DNA of 64,000 nt, from positions 434,001-498,000 of the forward strand of contig JANBXD010000007.1 of assembly GCA_024472245.1 (NCBI GenBank), read 5' to 3'. Made by a program: the position numbers and the translations under genes. Positions 56,573 to 64,000 of this stretch are shown piece after piece. This stretch comes from Beauveria sp. NWAFU-1. Lineage: Eukaryota > Ascomycota > Sordariomycetes > Hypocreales > Cordycipitaceae. The notes under the pieces were generated by a model, which saw only the letters and a program-made list of their open reading frames with translations, ran no database searches and had not been told where the DNA came from. The first letter of the stretch is position 1; each line of letters starts with the position of its first letter.

Positions 56573-58292
56573 TCATAGTTCCACAGAACCAAACCCCTCC
56601 TGCTCTTTTGTCTCGTGCCACTCCTTCAGCCACGCCTTGACAAACTCCACCTGCTGCTGCTGATTGTCAACGACCTGCTTCGGCGGCAAGCCCTCCTCAT
56701 CTAGGCCCGGCCGCGGGCCAAACTCGTCCCAGTGGTGCACGCCCCAGTCAATCAGCAGGTACGGCTCCGAGGTTGTGGACGCGCGCTCCGGCAGGCCGTC
56801 GGCGTGCGGCGTCGCGGCGCGCCAGGGGTCCTGCTTGCCGTCAATGATGGCAAGCCGGGGATAGCTAAAGTTGAAGCTGCCGTGCTTGTTGATAATGTCC
56901 ACGTCTGGGGGCGTGGTGATGTTGAAGAAGCGGCGGCAGTTAACAGTGGCGTAGTCGACGGTGGCGGCGCGCGAGATGATGGGCCGACGGTCCTTGGGAG
57001 TGTGCTCGCCGTTTACAAAGTAACCCCATCTGTTTGTCAATTGTTAGGGGTCTTCACTTGTTTCTTTCTGGCGCGACGCATGTAGTAATTGTGACTCACT
57101 CGGTACACGTCTGCCACAGCCAAGGACGGTACATGTTGTTGGAAATGGCTGTCTCGTCGGGCGCGTGGCGATTTGAGTAGCATTTCGCGTTGGAGAGGCC
57201 CTTGCAGGAGGACTTCTTGGCCTTTTTGTCCATGTTGCGAGTGTAGCCCGCCCAGTTGAGCAGCTGCGCGGACCGTAGCTTGAGGTCGCGACCGTGGCCG
57301 CCCAGCTTGGTAAAGTGCCTCGCCTTGTGCTCAAGGTGCGCGGTGCTCGCAAAGAGGCGTGCGGTCGACGTGATGGCGGCGCAATAGAAGCTCAGCTCGT
57401 CGGCATCGTCCTCGGTCGCCCAGTTAGTCGACTGCAGGCCGCTGATGGGCCCGGTGATGAGGTGCGCAAACTCGTCGTCTTGCAGGCCGTCGAGGTGGAA
57501 CATCTTCTTCAAGTCGTCAACCTCGTGCTGCTTGCCGCCGAACAAGACGGCGTCGACAATACCGGTGAGGGCCTGCTGGGCGTCCGAGCAGCCGGCGGGC
57601 GCAAAGTTTCGAAAGGCCTCGTGGTACTCCCAAAATTTGTCGACAGCAGCCGTGACGCCCGAGGAGGAGATGGCGCCCCAAAAGACGTCTGGGTACAGCT
57701 TGCGCGCCATGGCCGCGAAGCCGCCGGCGTACGACCCGCCGTAGATGATCCAGGGCGTGTCGGGCGCGTTCAGATGCGCGTGCTCGAGCCCGGGAAAGGT
57801 GACGTGCCGGGCAAAGTAGGCCGTGTCGGCGAGGGCCTGGTCGGTGGTGAGGAAGCGCATGTTGGGGGTGGACGCGTCGGGGACGGGCCAGCTGGTGCCA
57901 TAGTACCTGTGCTCGAGGATGAGGCCGAGGCCGCCCGTCGCCTTGGTCAGGATGGGAACGATGCCATGGTCGAGGTAGGCGAGGCGGCCGGCGCTGTCAA
58001 ACTCGCCCGAGTGCAGGACGATGACGGGCCCGCCGGGGCGGTAGTGCGAGGCGTCGAGCCAGTAGCGCAGCGGGTAGGCGGCGTCCGAGTGCGGCGCGTA
58101 CTTGGTCTCGTTGTGGAAGTGGTCGACGGGAACGGAAAAGTTGTATGCCTTGATGGCAGGGCGCACGTCGGGCGGCGTCTCGTCGTGGTTGACGCTCAAG
58201 GTCTGAAGGAAGGCGGGCGCGGCGTGAAAAGCGGCGGCGGCGGTGCCGGCCAGGCAAGCGCCGGAGAGAAGGAGCTGCAGCGAGGGTCGCAT
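56573..58292 (-). CDS. Secreted serine carboxypeptidase, family S28
   Basis: Exons 58292-57100 and 57029-56573, phase 2, 549 residues. Residues 1-20 (MRPSLQLLLSGACLAGTAAA) are a signal peptide. The S28 hallmarks follow: YNFSVPVDHF, PLRYWLD, VIVLHSGE, LGLILEHRYYGTSWP, the nucleophile GGSYAGG (serine 187), the acid in IDGKQDPW (Asp 465) and the histidine in DWGVHHWDE (496/497). The family (lysosomal Pro-X carboxypeptidase, DPP2, fungal AnPEP-like enzymes) cleaves beside proline, usually at acid pH. Several NxS/T sites suggest a glycosylated secreted enzyme. The junction CTE/WGY agrees with the family's QTCTEWGYF. Complete, with no damage seen. Divergent from the dehydrogenase gene to its right over 1.1 kb. 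Confidence 0.95.
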
Positions 58293-59396
58293 CCTGGCGG
58301 CAACTGGGCGTCTCGCAGTGAGGAACGTGTTCCTCTGGGCAGCGACAGCGGGAAAGGAAGGTGAGCAGCTAGAGAAGATGCCGCAAGGTCGGCGGAGGAG
58401 CTGTCTTATTAATTCATTCTGGATGATTTAGTACTTGGCGGGCGCTAGGCTCGGAGAAGCTCATTTTATCAGCGTCGTGGGGGGGCGGGAAGCGGGATTA
58501 ATGGGGCCGAAGCGCCACTGAAACGGGTAGCGTTCCGACTTTTAGGGGCCTCTATAGCGCATGTTACCGCTGTAGCAAGAGCTTCAGTGACCCTACAGTG
58601 GCTTTTATTTACGACTTTTGTCTTCCCACTGTAGGTAGGTACTCCTACCTAGGCAGTGGCTTTATAGCGTTTGCAAGCGCCGCGGTAGAACAATGACTGA
58701 CGGCTAATCAGTTCAAAGTCTACCAGTACATCTCCTTCAGCCTGCCCTGCCTTCCTGTTGAGATGGTATTGCCTGGTCTGGTGATATCAGCAATCCTTTT
58801 CCCCGAGTTCAAGTCACATTAGGAAATACTTTGTTTATAATTAGACACTCGATGCATGTCTCAAACTCACCAGGCTTGCAGGCTGCCCAGTTGTCAGGGA
58901 CCCGTACCCGACCTGTCTCAACAACACTCGCCGCTACGAAGATGTCTGAGAGGACATTTGATCGTGCTCAATTCTGAAGCGACTCGTGCACTTTTTCGAC
59001 TATAAACCCTCATCTACAATTGTTGCTCGCAGCTGGACCTCATCCTCAAAGCAGCATCTAGGTGCCAGTGCCGCGCCTCAGTAACACACCTCGCTCACGA
59101 TTCTTCTTGGGCAAAATGCGCAAAGCTATTTCGTAAAAGTATTTGAGCAAGAAATCAAGCTATCAACAGATTTTCACTATATTTTCAATACATAGTACTG
59201 CACCGCGCACTCCGTGATATTAGCTGACGTCTATTGAACCCACTGTACAAAGTATGCGCGCTATGGCAGCTCACCTCTCAAGTATGACGTGCGAGCTCGA
59301 CTCCCCCACGTTTCCAGCTCATCATCAGATTGCCCACCTTTGTTGCCAACGTCAACTCAGCAATCAAAACAATTCCCCTTTACAATCAGTGCCATC
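58293..59396. other. Divergent spacer between peptidase and dehydrogenase
   Basis: 1.1 kb. Contains TAGGTAGGTACTCCTACCTAGG (58632-58654), part of the dispersed TACCTAGG-type motif, and AT-rich sequence at 59130-59200. No gene seen. Confidence 0.5.
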
Positions 59397-60634
59397 ATGA
59401 CGCTAATCAAATTGCCACCACCGAACAAGACACTCAGAGGCCACAAGCTGGTCCTCGCGGATTCTCGCGCTCTCCCCAAAGACGCCTTGGATCGCCTCCA
59501 CGCCCGCTTCCCCGACCTCAAGGTGCAGCACTACGACGCCGAGGCGACGGACCCCTGGGCGGATGCCACGCTGGCATTGGGTACGACTTTTGACCTGCCA
59601 TCGGTAGAGCAGGCCAAGAAGCTGGAGCTCTTTCAACTGACGTCGGCCGGCGCGGATGGTCTCGTCGGGAATCCAATCTTTGACGACACCAAGATATCAT
59701 TCTGCACCGCAAGTGGTGTACATGGGTATGAATCTTGCGCTCTCCTGAAAAGAAAATTTGCCAATACAATCAGCTAACTCGCTTCTTGTAGACCACAAAT
59801 ATCCGAATGGGTGGTGAGCACCTTTCTCGCCTTCCAGCATCGTCGTACGTCCACGGCGCTGCCATTACCAACTTGGGCTTTGCTGACCCTTTTCAGTACC
59901 TGAATATCTTGAGAACCAATACCAACACAAATGGCAACCGTCCAAAACCCCCACAGACGACTCTGTCGGCCTGCGAGTGCAAGTCCTGCTCCTCTCACCC
60001 CCAAAATCCCCTCCCACTAACTCCTCTCCTCAGAGGAATTCTCGGTTACGGCAGCGTCGGCCGGCAAGTCGCACGCCTCTGCAAGGCCATGGGCATGCTC
60101 GTCCACGCCTATACGCTGCACCCCCGCCGCACGCCTTCCTCGCGGCGCGACGACTCCTACGCGCCGCCCGGCCTCGGCGACCGCAGCGGCGCCCTCCCCG
60201 ACCGCTGGTTCGCCGGCGGCTCCACCGCCGAGCTGCACGCGTTTCTCGGCTCCGGGCTCGATCTGCTCGTGGTGGCTCTGCCGCTGACGCCCCAGACGCG
60301 GGGACTCGTGGCACAGGCCGAGTTTGAGGTGCTGCGGGCGAACAAGACGTTTGTGTCGAATATAGGCCGCGGACCGATTGTCGACACGGAGGACTTGGTG
60401 GATGCGCTGGACAAGGGCGTGATTCGCGGCGCGGCGCTCGATGTCACGGATCCGGAGCCGCTGCCGGAGGACCATCCGCTTTGGCGGGCAAAAAATGTTA
60501 TCATTACGCCGCATGTGAGCGGCGGCTCGTCAAAGTACATGGAGAGGGTATTCGAGGTGCTGTTGGCCAACTTGACAAGGTTCAGCAATGGAGAAAGATT
60601 GATGAATTTGATCAATAGAAAAGAAGGATACTAG
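59397..60634 (+). CDS. D-isomer-specific 2-hydroxyacid dehydrogenase
   Basis: Four exons: 59397-59725, 59792-59844, 59897-59978 and 60034-60634; 354 residues. The Rossmann domain has GILGYGSVGRQVA (from residue 156), the active-site arginine in NIGRGPIVDTEDL, the glutamate in DPEPLPEDHPLW and the histidine in ITPHVSGGS, all in the expected order. These enzymes reduce 2-oxoacids to D-2-hydroxyacids with NAD(P)H. Ligand-specific subfamily cannot be told. Exon 3 (LPEYLENQYQHKWQPSK...GLRV) is missed by ORF scanning because its intron uses a GC donor: GT followed by GCAAGT at 59979. A GT donor two bases earlier would shift the frame and lose VGILGYG. The leader between 59732 and 59760 is intronic. 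A loop rich in arginine and serine (TPSSRRDDSYAPPGLGDR, about 188-205) is an insert relative to the standard fold. Confidence 0.92.
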
Positions 60635-60680
60635 AAGATGAAGCAGGCACAATATCAAGAATAACGAATATATTTCGTCG

Positions 60681-63600
60681 TTATACGGCAACTTGCTTCC
60701 CATTCTTCTGCTGCAAGCCACGCAACAACTCCCTCAACGCCCGAATCTCAGCATTACCATACGTATCGTCGAGCAGCTCCAGCACACCCTCCGCCGTAAT
60801 TTCCGGATCCCACCCATCCGCCACCACGAGCGACTCCGGCTCCGCACCGCCCACCTCGAGAAACAGGCGCACGATCCTTACCCACCGCCGCGTGCCCTCC
60901 TCGTCCACGTCATACAGCCTGATCCACCGCCGCCGTCGCGCATCCCGCATGTGGCGCAGCACCGCCAGCCACGGCGTCGTGTCCGTCCGCGTCAAAAAGT
61001 CCTGGTAGACATGGTTGGCGCCCGGGTTGACGCGGCACGCGGTCCGCAGCAGGTCCTCGACGAGCGCCGGGTCGGAGAGCGGGAAAATGGTCTTTTTGCG
61101 CGAGCACAGGTACTCGGTCGCGTAGGCCAGCAGCGGCACCGCATCGTCGACCTGCAGCTTCTTCATGGCGTCGGAAATGTCGCCGCCCTCGTCTTGCTGG
61201 CGTCGCGCGGCTAGCTCCTCGACGACGTACCGCCGCAGGCCAAACTTGACGGCGAGGCCCAGAAACGGCTGCCATATCGGCGGCGCCTTGCCGCGCGCCT
61301 CGAAGCTGCCGTACGCGCTGCGCGCCCAGTGGTCGTACGCGTCACCCCGTTTCCGCAGCCAGTAGCGGCCGACGACCTTGTCGAGCGCGTTCACGAAGCC
61401 GCGCTGCAGGCGGTCCGGGTCGGCACGGACGCGCCGCGCGTGCGTCAGCGCGAGCGTGATGCCCGGCCACCAGTCGTCGAGCACGCGGTGGCGCTCGAAG
61501 CGCCCGAGGGGCCGCCTCATCTGGAGCACGTAGGAGCGCAGTAGTCGCAAGTCCGGGTCGAAGCCGGCGGGCCGGCGCTGCATGAGCCGGTCGTGGACGC
61601 CGGGGCAGGGGACGAGCCAGTCGCGTACGGTGCGGTGGCTGTAGACGATGCGGCTGCGGGCTCTGTCGCGCGCAGTGTACTCGGTGCTCAAGGAGCTGCG
61701 ACGCGAGATGCCGAAATTGCCGGTGCGTTTGCGGATGTGAAGATTGAGCATACCAGAGAAACGCTGCTTGATGACGGCAATGGTCGCTTCGCCGCGCTGA
61801 GCAACGTAGTCGTCTGTAGCTTCCTTGACAGCCACTCGATCGAGAATCAACTCATCATCCTGCTTGTCGAGAGCGAATGCAAGCTCCCAGACTGTCAAGC
61901 TATTGGCGTCGTCATTGCGCACAAAATCGGCAACCTCCTCCCGAGCCCGCATCAGGCTGTACAGGGACGCAGACTGCTCAAGCTCTTCTGCTGTCTGGTC
62001 CTGGAAGAGCAGCTTCGCAAACAGCTCGTCCAAATCTGCCGGCAGCGCCGCAAGAATGTCTCTCAGACCCTGCATCCCCTCTTCCTTTGTAAACCTCTCC
62101 AGCACCTTTTCGACGGCCAGCCGCACCCAGAGGAACACGCCGTCTGCGCGGTCAATGAGCGCGTCCACAAAGTTAAAACCCTTGTCCGTATCCTGCTGCA
62201 GAATGTAATTCACATCACCGCTCCGCGCCAACGTCTCGGACACGTACTGCCGCATATCTCCGTATGTCAGCTCCTGCAGCTTGAGATTGGGCACCGCAAA
62301 CTCGAACGCATCTCGAAACACGGGCCACGGCCGGGACGACAGGCACATTTTGACATTAGCCGACCTCTTCCCCGTAGCCAAGCTCCTAAACAGATGAATA
62401 ATCATGGCGTGATCGCCCTCAAACTCATCCATGCCATCGACAAACAGGCAAATCCTCATCTTTTCTGCCGCCGCCGCCGTCTCAATAAACGCCAAAAACG
62501 CCAGCAGCAGCTCCTCGGCCGTCCACTCCAGCCGGACTCGAATGCGTTCCCTCGTCGGCATGGTCCGCAGCTTTGCCCAGAGGGCCGGCACCGACGCCGC
62601 AATGTAGTTCGGGTGCGCGGAGAAAAGCTGGTGCAGCAGCGAGCGCAGCAGCCCGGATTGGGAGCGCTGCTCGCGCGGGCCGCTGGTCCAGAAGAAGAAG
62701 CCGGCGACGAGGAGCGGCCGCTCGCCGCTCCAGGCCTCCAGGCAGCGGGTGGTCGCGGCATGCTGGAACAAGTACCGCATAAACGTCGACTTGCCGGATC
62801 CGGGCTTGCCCGTGATCCAGTATATCGGACCCGACTCGGCTGTGGATAGCCAGTTCTTTAGGCTGTGCTTCGTGGCCCGGCCGTTGCCGTCTCGGACGCT
62901 TGGTTCGTCGGCAAAGACCCAGTCAAACGTCGTGGCGTGCGCCTCTGCGACCTCCTCTTCGCGGTCGTGCATGCTCTTGTACGCGAGCCCCTCGAGAATA
63001 AAGTCGTTTAGAATATCCGGCGACACGAGCCGCGGCTGCTGTCCATGCTGGTGTGGCCCTTTTGGGGTCCCCTCGGGCTCAGTCTGCGGCTCTTGCGCTT
63101 TAGGCTTCGTGTCCGGAACGTGCTCGCCGTTAAAGTACTCGTCGCTCGACGGAGCATGAGGCGAGAGGCGGACAGAGAGCTGCTGCTCAAGTTTCCGAAA
63201 CTGGTCCGCGGTACTAGAAGCATAATGTCAGCCTACGAGAATCCCCAGTCAAATCCGCACGATTGTGAAAATCATGGCGTTGATGCGCAACAGACTCACA
63301 AAACCAACTGTTCGAAATCACGCGCTCGCTGAACCAAGTCGTCCAGTCGCTCCCCAAGCACAGCCAGGTCAACAAGACTCCACGTCCAAGTCTTTTCCGC
63401 AGCCTTCTCCCGTCGATCGAGGCGCAGCACGACATCTCGACCAATCTTGACACATGCGCGCAGCAAACCGACAGACACGCCCACACCGTGGACCTCGTCA
63501 ACGGCCGCCACGACGGCCAAGGCCTCGCGAAGACGACGACCCTGTTGGGTAATGGACGAGCGAGACGCAAATTCCTTCTCCGCCGAATCGTCATCGTCGA

Positions 63601-63730
63601 CGTCGTCGTAATTGTCAAGACTGTGCTGCTGCTCTGACCAGGCAGCCGCAAAGACGGCCGTCGCAGCTTCGAGGAACGCGAGCACGGCAGCAGCGCCGCT
63701 GCGGGGGAGGACGGGTGTGGCAGCGTCCAT
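60681..63730 (-). CDS. STAND NLR-type protein with NACHT domain, no repeat domain
   Basis: Exon 1 63730-63300, exon 2 63213-60681, phase 2, 987 residues. The N-terminus (1-165) is an alpha-helical fungal N-domain of uncertain class (MDAATPVLPRSGAAAVLAFL, REALAVVAAVDEVHGVGV). The NACHT domain has the P-loop GKPGSGKST (from about 279) and Walker B LFVDGMDEFEG (about 400), followed by the usual FFFWTSG, QSGLLRSLLHQL and SSRPWPVF motifs. The rest (about 500-987) is helical, with HRTVRDWL typical of the region after NACHT in fungal DUF7791-type proteins, and contains no WD40, ankyrin or TPR repeats. Fungal NLRs act in heterokaryon incompatibility and immune-like recognition (family knowledge). Its stop is 46 bases from the convergent dehydrogenase gene. 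Complete; ligand unknown. Confidence 0.88.
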
Positions 63731-64000
63731 TTTATAGCATGTAATGGAGCACTTTTCTGGTGTGTATATTTTCTAATTCTAATCTTCTTTTTACAGGCTA
63801 TTTATAGCATGAGCATGTGCCGTCTCGTCAGAAAAATAACAGCCCGCAATGGTTGCAGTTTGGCGGTAAAAGGTGCGGTTTGGACGACGGGTTGTGCACA
63901 ACAGAATGCGTTTAGTGCAACAATAGAAAGAGGAAAATGCGCGGGATGTAAGCAGGCTGCCGAGAATTGGTTTGAATGCGGCTTATCCGCGTATGCAATT

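Noticed and set aside
57294..58364. 356-residue plus-strand ORF
   Set aside because: Antisense of the S28 peptidase.
61593..62849. 418-residue plus-strand ORF
   Set aside because: Antisense of the NLR gene, which has domains on the minus strand; the plus frame has none.
1..64000. tRNA genes and CRISPR arrays
   Set aside because: Scanning by eye for GGTTCRA-type T-loops and paired A-box sequence gave only hits inside coding exons; there is no direct-repeat/spacer array. The window is eukaryotic.

Overview
The window is nuclear DNA from a filamentous ascomycete, most likely a Sordariomycete and plausibly Hypocreales. The evidence is many short introns (about 45-110 bases) with GTRNGT donors and CTAAC/CTNAC-like branch sites, intronless or few-exon long genes, G+C-rich third codon positions, long gene-poor spacers, and a gene set of fungal type (Hir1, Mlp1/TPR, Mak5, a fungal NLR, and a Pyoverdine/Dit1-type synthase). 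The placement below Ascomycota is inference. I built twenty protein genes by hand-joining exons across splice sites and checking the reading phase at every junction. No rRNA, tRNA, CRISPR array or intact transposon was recognised.

Layout. 1-9 kb (mostly minus strand): a small conserved CxxC protein (plus), a LAMTOR1/Meh1-like lysosomal adaptor whose first two exons are very short, a UPF0303/HbpS-like protein, and an Mx-type dynamin GTPase whose stalk insert carries SUMO-interaction-like and nuclear-localisation-like motifs. 10-21 kb (minus): a nucleotide-sugar transporter, an unrecognised 353-residue protein, the histone chaperone Hir1, and a free-standing NACHT_N domain with no NACHT behind it. 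21-33 kb is gene-poor and holds cyclophilin A (with a GC-AG intron) and an acidic membrane-anchored coiled-coil protein. 32.8-43.7 kb (plus): an unknown protein, the nuclear-basket protein Mlp1/TPR and the ribosome-biogenesis helicase Mak5. 43.8-46 kb (minus): an eight-exon Artemis/SNM1-type nuclease, convergent with Mak5.

46.3-52.1 kb is the main accessory feature. An isocyanide-synthase-type enzyme (DIT1/PvcA domain fused to a TauD-type Fe/2-oxoglutarate dioxygenase) and a flavin-dependent monooxygenase diverge from a shared 1.86-kb spacer. That spacer holds four ACTAGT-cored boxes at 16-17 base spacing plus outlying copies. This looks like a compact specialised-metabolism locus with its own regulatory array.

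54-64 kb: a single-pass membrane protein with a cysteine-rich, Apple/PAN-like ectodomain, a secreted S28 serine carboxypeptidase, a D-isomer 2-hydroxyacid dehydrogenase (with a second GC-AG intron), and a STAND/NACHT NLR without a C-terminal repeat domain.

The genes are a mixture of housekeeping nuclear functions and accessory ones (isocyanide-type metabolism, NLR recognition, a secreted peptidase). Apart from the divergent synthase/monooxygenase pair I see no operon-like functional grouping.
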